This document shows positions 9,747-17,663 of a stretch of 64,000 bases of DNA, piece after piece (position 1 is the first letter of the stretch; each line of letters starts with the position of its first letter). The stretch is taken from the NCBI GenBank assembly GCA_043816955.1, contig JBDRHL010000221.1, positions 1 through 64,000 of the forward strand. The letters run 5' to 3'. A program made the translations under genes and the position numbers. The notes beneath the pieces are model-generated. The model made no database searches, was not told the DNA's origin, and saw nothing but the letters and a program-made list of their open reading frames with translations. This DNA is from JBDRHL01 sp043816955. Its GTDB lineage: Bacteria > Planctomycetota > Phycisphaerae > Sedimentisphaerales > CAYZTY01.

Positions 9747-9803
9747 GGCTCATCCTTCCGATTTGTCTAATAGAACATAAAGACATATTAGGAAAGGAGA
9801 GCC
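9747..9803 (+). promoter_or_regulatory. Stem that would hide the transposase ribosome-binding site
   Basis: GGCTCATCCTT at 9747-9757 can pair with AAGGAGAGCC at 9794-9803 with one bulge, covering the Shine-Dalgarno of the transposase. A transcript starting outside the element would contain both arms. In IS10 and IS50 such structures limit translation from read-through transcripts; the same role here is inferred. Confidence 0.45.
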
Positions 9804-9804
9804 A

Positions 9805-11139
9805 ATGTTCACTAAATGGATTTTCCCAGACAGCTGGCAAATAATGACAATCGCTATCTGCTCTGTACTGCATCAACGCTCGGCATGGCGAATGAGTATA
9901 ATCTTCGCTGGTATTGTCTTTGCCAAAGGCAGAAAAACCATAACAAGCTGGTTCCGGGCTGCCGGTATTACCGAACGTTACAAAGCATTCTACTATTTTA
10001 TCGGCTCGATTGGACAAAAAACTGAAATAATCGCAACAGTACTGTTTGAAATTATGATAAAGCTCGTTTACAAAAACCAAGACAGAGTCCTTATGGCTAT
10101 TGATGACAGCCCTACAAAAAGATACGGCCCCAAAGTTGCCGGGGCAGGCATCCATCGCAACCCCACTGTCGGCCCTGATGGGGCAAAGTTCATCTATGGC
10201 CATATCTGGGTAACGCTGTCGGCTCTGGCCCGTCATAAGCTGTGGGGAACTATCGGATTGCCGCTTTTGGCTAAGATGTATATCCGGGTTAATGATGTCA
10301 AATCTGTTCCGAAAGCTTATAAAATCAGGTTTCAAAACAAGCTTGTCCAGGCAGCAGAACTTGTAAAATGGGCTCAAAAGTGCTGCAAACGCATTGGAAA
10401 AGAGCTTTGGATTGTTACCGATGGCGGTTTCATCAAGGCCGGATTTCTCAAGCCCGTGATAACAATGGGAGTAACCATTATTACAAGATTGCGAAAAGAC
10501 GCAGCTTTGCATGCGATTGTTAAGCCGGTTAAAAAACGAAAACGCGGCAGACCGAGAAAATACGGCAAACGCATTTACCTTCAGGATGAAGTAGCCAAAA
10601 GACAGGGCTGGTTTTCGATAAATGTAACGCCTTATGGCAAAAAGGAAACCAAAAAGGTCAAGATTTTTAAGGCAACATACAAGCCAGCCGGCGGAGAGGT
10701 GCTGGTTTTGATTGTTCGGGAAGATAAAAACTCGTGGCGGGCGTTTATGTGCACCAACCTTTCGGCCGCCGCCGAGCAGATACTTGAAGCAGTTGCGGAT
10801 AGATTTGCCATTGAACAGAACTTTCATGATCTCAAGGAGATTGAAGGAACCGGACAGCAGCAGGTTCGCAACTTCTGGGCTAATGTCGGTGCGTTTCATT
10901 TGAATATGTGGATGCATACGATGGTTGAATTGTGGTCTTGGGAAAAGAGGGCTTCTGTTATATGCGACCGTAGCGACAGCCCCTGGGACGACATTGAACG
11001 CAGGCCATCTCATGCTGACCGATGTCAGGCGTTGCGTCGAGCGGTTTTGAGTAAAACATTTTTTGAGATTTCTGGTCATAGCCGTAAAAACCGAAAAATC
11101 TTGCGGCAGTTTTATAAGCTAATGAAACTGGCCGCTTAA
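9805..11139 (+). CDS. DDE transposase, IS4/IS701-like
   Basis: A 444-residue protein filling the insertion sequence. Candidate DDE residues are the aspartates in MAIDDSP, the aspartate in WIVTDGGF and the glutamate in RFAIEQNFHDLKE, followed by a C-terminal helix-rich region. A basic stretch KPVKKRKRGRPRKYGKR in the middle is suited to DNA contact. GGAAAGGAG precedes the ATG. The long ORF on the opposite strand (9712-11079) is a shadow with no domain. The gene is full length and appears functional. Confidence 0.9.
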   Translation: MFTKWIFPDSWQIMTIAICSVLHQRSAWRMSIIFAGIVFAKGRKTITSWFRAAGITERYKAFYYFIGSIGQKTEIIATVLFEIMIKLVYKNQDRVLMAIDDSPTKRYGPKVAGAGIHRNPTVGPDGAKFIYGHIWVTLSALARHKLWGTIGLPLLAKMYIRVNDVKSVPKAYKIRFQNKLVQAAELVKWAQKCCKRIGKELWIVTDGGFIKAGFLKPVITMGVTIITRLRKDAALHAIVKPVKKRKRGRPRKYGKRIYLQDEVAKRQGWFSINVTPYGKKETKKVKIFKATYKPAGGEVLVLIVREDKNSWRAFMCTNLSAAAEQILEAVADRFAIEQNFHDLKEIEGTGQQQVRNFWANVGAFHLNMWMHTMVELWSWEKRASVICDRSDSPWDDIERRPSHADRCQALRRAVLSKTFFEISGHSRKNRKILRQFYKLMKLAA

Positions 11140-11163
11140 TAATCTATTTTTTGGAAAGTGCAG

Positions 11164-11170
11164 TTTAGAT
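11164..11170. repeat. Target-site duplication, right copy (TTTAGAT)
   Basis: Matches 9677-9683. It ends exactly one base before the ATG of the next gene, so the insertion removed that gene's native upstream region. Confidence 0.85.
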
Positions 11171-12523
11171 ATGTTTAACATAAAAAACGAAAAGCAGTTG
11201 TTTATAGACGACTTGTTGATTGAAGAACATCAAGGCCTGTCGTTTACCGTAAATCGCCCAGTTAAAACATATAACAAGATTTTAACAGCGACCCAGCCAT
11301 GGGAAAGCTGGATGATTGGGCCATGGTGTACCATTATCGAAGATGATGGTATTTATCAGATGTGGTACGAATCATATTTCATGGATGAAAATAACAAGAG
11401 GACAGGCAGGCTTTGTTATGCGGAGTCCGAGGATGGCCTGAATTGGAAAAAACCGGTGCTTAATCTTGTGCCTTTTGATGGTTCCACTGCCAACAATATT
11501 GTTTATCCGCTACAAGGAAACTTTTATCACGGCGGTACAGTATTCAAGGACCCGGTAGGAAAGCCACAGGAAAGGTACAAGATTATTTATTTGATCGAGG
11601 GCAAGGGATTCGATTGCGTATGTGGTGCGTTTTCACCTGATGGTTTACGTTGGAAAACATATCAATCCAATCCGTTGCTTCGTATCAGAAGTGATACTCA
11701 AAATGTCTGTTTCTGGGATGACAGGCTTGCCAAATATGTGTGCTTCGTGCGACTTAATATGCCGCTTCATGACCCGAATATAATAAGGACGATTGGCCGA
11801 AGCGAAACAGAGAATTTTGAAGATTGGCCCGATGCCGATCCGATTCTTTGCTTCAATGACCAGGATCCACCGGACGTGGACTTGTATAATTCGGCTGCTT
11901 TTAAGTATCCTTATGCTCCAGAAGCATATTTCATGTTCACGAGTCTTTTCCACCATAAAGCCGACACACTTGATGTTCAACTGGCAGTCAGTCGTGATGG
12001 GATATCCTGGAAACGCCCCGATCGCAAACCTTTTCTTCCGCTCGGAGCCGAGGGAACATTTGACAGCAAAATGATTCATACATGTGTAGGGCAAATAAGA
12101 AAAGGAGATGAGTACTGGATTTTCTATCGCGGCACCGACAGAAAACATAGTGAACATGTGACAAATATGAGTTACGGGGGGATAATCAGCAAGGCGGTTC
12201 TGCGGTTGGACGGTTTTATGTCTTTAGATGCTCAAGACCAAGGCTATTTTCTTACAAAACCGATAGTCTTTGAGGGGACTAAGTTGGAACTTAATTACCA
12301 GACAGCCGGTGACGGTCATATTACTGTTGGGTTGTGCGATGAAAGGGGTGAACCGTTCAATGGTTATGCTTCAGCTGAATGTAATCTTATCAAAGGTGAC
12401 AAAACTGCCGCTGCCGTTTCATGGGGCGGCAAAAATGATGTTTCAAAGCTGTCAAGCCGCGTGGTACGGGTTAGATTTATTTTTAATAAGAGCAAATTGT
12501 ATAGTTTTAAATTCTCGTCTTAA
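11171..12523 (+). CDS. Beta-propeller glycosidase-like protein (GH32/GH43/GH117-like)
   Basis: A 450-residue protein without a signal peptide. Repeated blades of the type YQMWYES...YAESEDGLNW, YKIIYLIEG...SPDGLRW and VSRDGISWKRP are typical of five-bladed propeller glycosidases and related planctomycete proteins that open with LFIDD. The C-terminal about 120 residues look like a beta-sandwich. Activity is inferred from fold only. The start is forced: the ATG follows directly on the IS target duplication. GGAAAG inside the right inverted repeat of the IS (11153-11158) is now the nearest purine-rich sequence, 12 bases upstream. First gene of the tightly packed cluster running to 28970. Confidence 0.7.
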   Translation: MFNIKNEKQLFIDDLLIEEHQGLSFTVNRPVKTYNKILTATQPWESWMIGPWCTIIEDDGIYQMWYESYFMDENNKRTGRLCYAESEDGLNWKKPVLNLVPFDGSTANNIVYPLQGNFYHGGTVFKDPVGKPQERYKIIYLIEGKGFDCVCGAFSPDGLRWKTYQSNPLLRIRSDTQNVCFWDDRLAKYVCFVRLNMPLHDPNIIRTIGRSETENFEDWPDADPILCFNDQDPPDVDLYNSAAFKYPYAPEAYFMFTSLFHHKADTLDVQLAVSRDGISWKRPDRKPFLPLGAEGTFDSKMIHTCVGQIRKGDEYWIFYRGTDRKHSEHVTNMSYGGIISKAVLRLDGFMSLDAQDQGYFLTKPIVFEGTKLELNYQTAGDGHITVGLCDERGEPFNGYASAECNLIKGDKTAAAVSWGGKNDVSKLSSRVVRVRFIFNKSKLYSFKFSS

Positions 12524-12540
12524 AGTACGAAGAAAAGATT

Positions 12541-13257
12541 ATGGGCAACAAACATGAAATAATGGTAAATAGTATCGGGATGAAGCTTGTTCTGGTCAAG
12601 GCAGGTAAATTTATTATGGGGTCATCCATTGAGGAATATGGCCGTGATAGTGATGAAGGACCCCAACATGAAGTGACGCTGACGAAAGACTTTTTTATCG
12701 GTGTATGCCAGGTTACACAGGAACAATATCAGAAGGTAATGGGTGAAAACTTCAGCAAGTTTAAATGTCCTGAAAACCCCGTAGAAATGGTAAACAAGTA
12801 CGAAGCGGAGTTGTTTTGTGAACGTTTATCTCAAGCAGAAGGTCTCAATTATAAACTTCCAACAGAGGCACAATGGGAATACGCTTGCCGGGCAGGCAGC
12901 GATTCATTGTATTGTTCAGGAGATGATCTGAAAAAAGTACGAGAATATGCATGGTTTGCTGATAATTCAGGAAATAAACCACACCCTGTTGGACTGAGAA
13001 AAGCCAACGCATGGGGTATAAATGACATGCACGGTAATGTTTGGGAGTGGTGTCAGGATAAATGGGATCAAAATGGTTATTGTTCAGAGGATTCAATTGA
13101 TCCTGTTGGCACATTAGGTTATACAGATGTGATTCGCGGGGGGTGTTTTCATTGTAAACTACGGGCTCTTAGGAGTGCAAAACGGTTCGGCTACTATGCC
13201 GGCGGAAGATTTTACAGTATAGGTTTAAGGATAGTCTATGAATGTGTATATGATTGA
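12541..13257 (+). CDS. FGE-like (SUMF1-fold) protein, stand-alone
   Basis: A 238-residue protein of the formylglycine-generating-enzyme family in the broad sense: MVNSIGMKLVLVKAGKFIMG, a PVEMVNKYEAELFC helix, YKLPTEAQWEYACRAG, NVWEWCQDKW and a final RGG...GLRIV. True aerobic FGE uses two cysteines four residues apart after the RGGS motif; here the segment is GGCFHCKLRALRS, with one cysteine matching the first position and leucine at the second. No sulfatase gene is in the window. It is therefore probably not a sulfatase activator; a role as binding protein or as another oxidase-type enzyme is open. No signal peptide. It overlaps the symporter gene by 20 bp, suggesting translational coupling. 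Confidence 0.75.
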   Translation: MGNKHEIMVNSIGMKLVLVKAGKFIMGSSIEEYGRDSDEGPQHEVTLTKDFFIGVCQVTQEQYQKVMGENFSKFKCPENPVEMVNKYEAELFCERLSQAEGLNYKLPTEAQWEYACRAGSDSLYCSGDDLKKVREYAWFADNSGNKPHPVGLRKANAWGINDMHGNVWEWCQDKWDQNGYCSEDSIDPVGTLGYTDVIRGGCFHCKLRALRSAKRFGYYAGGRFYSIGLRIVYECVYD

Positions 13258-15217
13258 TTGGATTATATTGTTAGGTAGCATTTTGGCGCTTATAGCAGCG
13301 GCTTACGCTACCAGAAAATTCTCAACAAGTGTTGCTGATTTCCTGGCAGCCAATAGGTGTGCCGGTCGTTATCTGCTGGCTGTAGCGGAAGGGCTGACAG
13401 CTTATGGCGTTATTGGCATAGTCGCTTATTTTGAGATGTATTACAAAGCCGGTTTTGTACCCGTTTGGTGGACGCTCAGTTGCATGCCTGTTAGCCTGAT
13501 AATATCTATAACTGGATGGGTAATTTATCGATTCAGGCAGACAAGGGCTCTCACGCTTGCGCAATTTCTTGAGGTTCGCTACAGCAGAAAGTTCCGTATT
13601 TTCGCCGGCATGGTAGCTTTTTTGTCTGGAATAATAAATTTTGGTATTTACCCCGCTGTTAGCGCACGGTTTTTTATATATTTCTGTGGCTTACCCGATA
13701 CGGTAAATATCCTTGGAATAGGATTTCCTACTTTTGCTTCTGTTATGTTAATCCTGCTGGCGGTATCTCTTTATTTTACTTTCGTCGGAGGACAGGTCTC
13801 GGTAATTGTAACAGATTTTTTACAGGGACTATTCGGCAATATTGTACTGGCAGTAGTGCTTATAGTTGTAATGTTGCAGTTTGATTGGACGAAAGTTGTT
13901 ACTGCTTTGGCCACCGCTCCCGAAAATTCTTCTATGCTCCATCCAATGCATACCGGAGATGTAAAGGATTTTAATGTATGGTTCTTTTTGATATGGGCGT
14001 TTGCCGCATTTTATAACTGGATGAGTTGGCAGGGCTGCCAAGCTTACAATTCTTCTGCCAAAAATGCCCACGAGGCAAAAATGGCAAAGATACTTGCCCA
14101 CTGGCGCGGACTTATCGTAATGGTTGTTGCGCTTCTTCTGCCTATATGTGCTTATACTATAATGCATCATCCTGAATATGCAATACAAGCAGGCAGGGTA
14201 AATGACGTACTTTCACGCATAGGAAATATGCAGATCAGAGAACAGATGACTGTGCCTGCAGCAACCGCATTGATGTTGCCAAAGGGGCTGCTTGGTGCGT
14301 TTTGTGCCGTTATCCTAATGGCATTTATTGCTAACACGAATACATATATGCATTCATGGGGAAGCATTTTTGCACAGGATATTGTTTTGCCGATGCTGAA
14401 AAAACCTCTAACAACAAAACAGCATTTGTGGCTTCTAAGGGGGTCTATTTTCGGGGTAACTGTATTTGTATTCTTTTTCAGCTTACTCTTCAAACAAACT
14501 CAATACATTTTAATGTTTTTTGCAATAACATCAGCAATTTGGATGGGAGGCTCAGGCTCGGTTATTATCGGAGGATTATATTGGAAAAGGGGTACGACAT
14601 TAGGTGCTTATTGTTCTCTTATTGTAGGCTCTGTTCTTGCGGTCGGAGGCATTGTTGCTGAACAACAGTGGCCAAAAATCTACGATGGTGCATCTTTCCC
14701 AATTAATGGCCAGTATATGTTTTTCATTGCCATAATGTCTTCAATAACAACTTACATTATAGTCTCACTGTGCGATGTAAAAAATAAATTTAATCTTGAT
14801 CGCATGCTTCACCGGGGAAAATATACGTTGGGAGAGGATAGCATTGACGAGGGAGCACCGGAAACAGGCTTAAAAGCTCTCAGGTTTGGTAGTCTCGGGA
14901 CATTTGGTGATAAATTTATATATGCCGTACTGTTGATATGGACACTTGGATGGACAGCCATATTCCTTGTGGGAACAGTATATAATTTAACCCATGACGT
15001 ATCAGTGGAAGCATGGGCAAAATGGTGGAAATTTTATATATGGCTGATGTTCTGGTGTGGCATTATTGTAACTATATGGTTTTCCATCGGTGGTATACGA
15101 GACATGAAACAAATGCTTACAAGCCTTATGACAAAAAAGAGCGACGAACATGACGATGGCTCTGTAGTGGACCATCACAACCTTGATGAGGACTTCTCAG
15201 AAGAGAAACTTACGTAA
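13238..15217 (+). CDS. Sodium/solute symporter (SSS family)
   Basis: A 659-residue integral membrane protein with about 13-14 hydrophobic segments, starting with a short N-terminal stretch and WIILLGSILALIAAAYA. The order of segments and the signatures around residues 85-130 (TLAQFLEVRYSRKFR) and VGGQVSVIVTDFLQG are typical of SSS transporters for sugars and organic acids. The hydrophilic C-terminus ends in an Asp/Glu/His-rich tail. Expected role: uptake of the oligosaccharide, monosaccharide or acid processed by the cluster, driven by sodium. TAAGG before the ATG at 13238 and the overlap with the previous gene support the start; an in-frame ATG at 13250 is possible. Confidence 0.88.
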   Translation: MNVYMIDWIILLGSILALIAAAYATRKFSTSVADFLAANRCAGRYLLAVAEGLTAYGVIGIVAYFEMYYKAGFVPVWWTLSCMPVSLIISITGWVIYRFRQTRALTLAQFLEVRYSRKFRIFAGMVAFLSGIINFGIYPAVSARFFIYFCGLPDTVNILGIGFPTFASVMLILLAVSLYFTFVGGQVSVIVTDFLQGLFGNIVLAVVLIVVMLQFDWTKVVTALATAPENSSMLHPMHTGDVKDFNVWFFLIWAFAAFYNWMSWQGCQAYNSSAKNAHEAKMAKILAHWRGLIVMVVALLLPICAYTIMHHPEYAIQAGRVNDVLSRIGNMQIREQMTVPAATALMLPKGLLGAFCAVILMAFIANTNTYMHSWGSIFAQDIVLPMLKKPLTTKQHLWLLRGSIFGVTVFVFFFSLLFKQTQYILMFFAITSAIWMGGSGSVIIGGLYWKRGTTLGAYCSLIVGSVLAVGGIVAEQQWPKIYDGASFPINGQYMFFIAIMSSITTYIIVSLCDVKNKFNLDRMLHRGKYTLGEDSIDEGAPETGLKALRFGSLGTFGDKFIYAVLLIWTLGWTAIFLVGTVYNLTHDVSVEAWAKWWKFYIWLMFWCGIIVTIWFSIGGIRDMKQMLTSLMTKKSDEHDDGSVVDHHNLDEDFSEEKLT

Positions 15218-15220
15218 ACT

Positions 15221-16750
15221 ATGTGCAATAAAGGTAAATATAAAATCTATATCGCAGGGTTGTATCAGGAAACCAATACATTTTGCCCGGACACAACAGA
15301 TATGCGCCTTTTTGAACGAGGCTACTATCTCAAGGCCCACGCAATTGCGGACAGACTAAATGGAACCAATACCGAGATTGGTGGTTTTTATGAATTGTTC
15401 AAAGATGACCCTTCCGTTGAACTAATCCCGGGCGTCGCTGCATGGGCCGTGGCGTCCGGCAAGATTGAAAATCAAACACTTGAGGAAATATTAGATGATA
15501 TCGTCACTTCCTTAAAAGCTAATCTCCCGGTTGACGGCGTGCTTTGGGCTCTTCATGGCGCGCTGGTTAGCCAAGATAAGGATGACTGTGAAGGTTATAT
15601 TATTTCCAAAGTTAAAGAGCTTCTAGGCCAGCAAATCCCCGTTGTATGTACACTTGACTATCATGCAAATGTAACCGCTGAAATGGTTGACGCTGCCGAT
15701 TGTCTTGTCGGCTACAGAACATATCCGCATACTGATTTTCAGCAAACCGGGCAAAAAGCCGCACAAGTGCTGTATTCGCTGATAACCGGTAAGACCAGAT
15801 ATAGCAAGCTCTTCGAGGTGTTGCCCCTTATTCTGCCGGTGGAAAACACCGAAACCCAAAGCGGCCCCCTTGCTTCGATAATCCAGAAATTAAATCAGCT
15901 GGATCAAGATAAAGATATTATCTCTGCATCATTTTTCTGTCCTCATCCATGGCTGGATATTTACGATTATCATCTTTCGTTGCTGGTTTATTACAAAAGT
16001 CAGAGCGCAACTAAGTATAAAGAATTTGCCGCAGAAACGATGAAACAGATCTGGTGTAACAGGGAAGAGTTTTTCGTACATTATCCCAGCATAGATGATC
16101 TTCTATGCACAATTGATTCCTATAAAAAACCTATTATACTTGTCGATTCAGGCGATGTTACCAGTGCCGGGGGTGCCGGGGACAGTACCGAAATTTTACG
16201 AGCGTTAATCAGTAAAAACTCGAACCTAAATTCAATCCTCACTATCGTTGATCCCTTGACTGTCCAGCGTGCCATTGAAATCGGTGAAGGAAATAAGGAG
16301 CAGTTTTCTGTTGGTGGAAAAGCCGGGTTTAAATACAATAGTAGAATTCCCTTGGTTGCACAGGTCATAAAGATATCTGATAGTCCGGTCAAGGTCAAAG
16401 GCGCATCTTTTTCAGGATTGAGCCTCAATATGGGTAGGCGTGTTCTTCTCGAAATAGCCCCTAAAATCAGCATTATAGTCTCTGAGTATACATCCTTGAT
16501 ACATGACGCTGAAATTGTAAGAAGCATGGGATTAAAACCTGAACAAGCGGATGTTATTGTGCAGAAATCACATAAGCTTTTCAGGGCATCATATAAGGAT
16601 ATTGCTAAATCTATAGTGATTCTCGATACCCCAGGTTTTACAGACATGAATTTGAAGAGACTGCCATATAAGAAAGTTCAAAGACCAATTTACCCACTGG
16701 ATGATTTCTGTGAGTGTCCACAGGAAAGGATTTTGACGCATGATAATTGA
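15221..16750 (+). CDS. M81/MlrC-like metalloprotein
   Basis: A 509-residue member of the MlrC (microcystinase C, DUF1485) family. Signatures are GLYQETNTF near the N-terminus, LHGALVS, CTLDYHANVT and YPHTDFQQTG, which provide metal-binding Asp/His residues, and DSGDVTSAGGAGDSTEILRA near residue 305. Family members are called M81 peptidases, but in operons like this the natural substrate is generally unknown and may be a small amide or lactam. It starts 3 bases after the symporter stop, so the pair is probably co-translated. Product is likely cytoplasmic. Confidence 0.8.
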   Translation: MCNKGKYKIYIAGLYQETNTFCPDTTDMRLFERGYYLKAHAIADRLNGTNTEIGGFYELFKDDPSVELIPGVAAWAVASGKIENQTLEEILDDIVTSLKANLPVDGVLWALHGALVSQDKDDCEGYIISKVKELLGQQIPVVCTLDYHANVTAEMVDAADCLVGYRTYPHTDFQQTGQKAAQVLYSLITGKTRYSKLFEVLPLILPVENTETQSGPLASIIQKLNQLDQDKDIISASFFCPHPWLDIYDYHLSLLVYYKSQSATKYKEFAAETMKQIWCNREEFFVHYPSIDDLLCTIDSYKKPIILVDSGDVTSAGGAGDSTEILRALISKNSNLNSILTIVDPLTVQRAIEIGEGNKEQFSVGGKAGFKYNSRIPLVAQVIKISDSPVKVKGASFSGLSLNMGRRVLLEIAPKISIIVSEYTSLIHDAEIVRSMGLKPEQADVIVQKSHKLFRASYKDIAKSIVILDTPGFTDMNLKRLPYKKVQRPIYPLDDFCECPQERILTHDN

Positions 16751-17663
16751 TCGATTTAATAAAAGCAAAATAGGCTTTGTTGGTCTTGGTAACATGGGTA
16801 GCGGTATTGCACGAAATATCGCAAGAGCAGGATTGGATATTATGGTATATGATAGCAATTCCGATATACGTGATAAATTCGCTGAGATATATAAAGTTGC
16901 TAAAAATTTCGAGCAGCTATTCAATTTTTCAGATTTACTGATGCTTTCTTTACCTGGTTCACCTGAAGTTGAAAATGTTGTTGCTGAATTCATGAAAACA
17001 GATGTAAGAGGGAAAGTTGTTATTGACTTGAGCACAAGCGATCCCTATTCTTCTATCGAATTACATAAAAAAATGCAGCAGGCAGGAGGACATTTTATGG
17101 ATGCTCCGCTTAGCGGTGGTCCCCGAAACGCTGCCGAGGGAACATTGAATACTATGGTTGGCGGCGAAAGAGAACTATACGAAGAGCTGCTTGGCTTATT
17201 CAAAACATTTGCTCGCGATACGTTTTATGTCGGACAGCCAGGTTCAGGAAATACAATCAAACTGGCATCAAACTATATTTCTATTCTATATATAAATCTT
17301 TATGCCGAGATTATACCATTTGTTGAAAAAATGGGTGTCGACCCGAATGAACTTTTCAAGGTCGTTTCTGTTAGCGGTGCGAACAGCCCTATATTCCAAT
17401 TGGTCGCGCCAAAAATAATCAACCAGAAACATGATATGTCCTTTCGAATGTCTCTTGGCATTAAAGATTTAAGTTACATAAAAAAACTTTTCGATCAAAC
17501 AAGAGCCCATTCGGCCATGCTTGATGGAGCATTATCAATGTTCGAAGATGCGATTAACCAGGGAATTGATCAGGAAGATATATCCGCAATTGTAAAAGTG
17601 GTTAGGAATTCTGTTAAGACACCAAAACAGCATGCTAAGATGTTAAAGGAGAGAACGAATTGA
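16740..17663 (+). CDS. NAD(P)-dependent beta-hydroxyacid dehydrogenase (HIBDH / tartronate-semialdehyde-reductase type)
   Basis: 307 residues. The Rossmann motif GLGNMG is at residues 15-20, the substrate-binding DAPLSGGPR at 121-129, and the conserved lysine K174 lies in GSGNTIKLASN. The family oxidises or reduces 3-hydroxy acids such as 3-hydroxyisobutyrate, L-serine or tartronate semialdehyde; in this sugar cluster, reduction of tartronate semialdehyde or a related aldehyde acid is the likely role. It overlaps the MlrC-like gene by 11 bp and the next gene by 4 bp. Confidence 0.87.
   Translation: MIIDRFNKSKIGFVGLGNMGSGIARNIARAGLDIMVYDSNSDIRDKFAEIYKVAKNFEQLFNFSDLLMLSLPGSPEVENVVAEFMKTDVRGKVVIDLSTSDPYSSIELHKKMQQAGGHFMDAPLSGGPRNAAEGTLNTMVGGERELYEELLGLFKTFARDTFYVGQPGSGNTIKLASNYISILYINLYAEIIPFVEKMGVDPNELFKVVSVSGANSPIFQLVAPKIINQKHDMSFRMSLGIKDLSYIKKLFDQTRAHSAMLDGALSMFEDAINQGIDQEDISAIVKVVRNSVKTPKQHAKMLKERTN

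Larger units (their letters stand above)
9684..11163 (+). mobile_element. Intact insertion sequence, IS4/IS701-like, 1480 bp
   Basis: Ends are perfect 17-bp inverted repeats (CTGCACTTTCCAAAAAA at 9684-9700 and its complement at 11147-11163). A 7-bp direct duplication TTTAGAT flanks the element. It holds one full-length transposase gene. Perfect ends and an unbroken gene indicate recent insertion. Confidence 0.93.

Noticed and set aside
9712..11079. 455-codon ORF on the minus strand
   Set aside because: It lies fully opposite the intact transposase, has no recognisable domain and a composition of an antisense frame.
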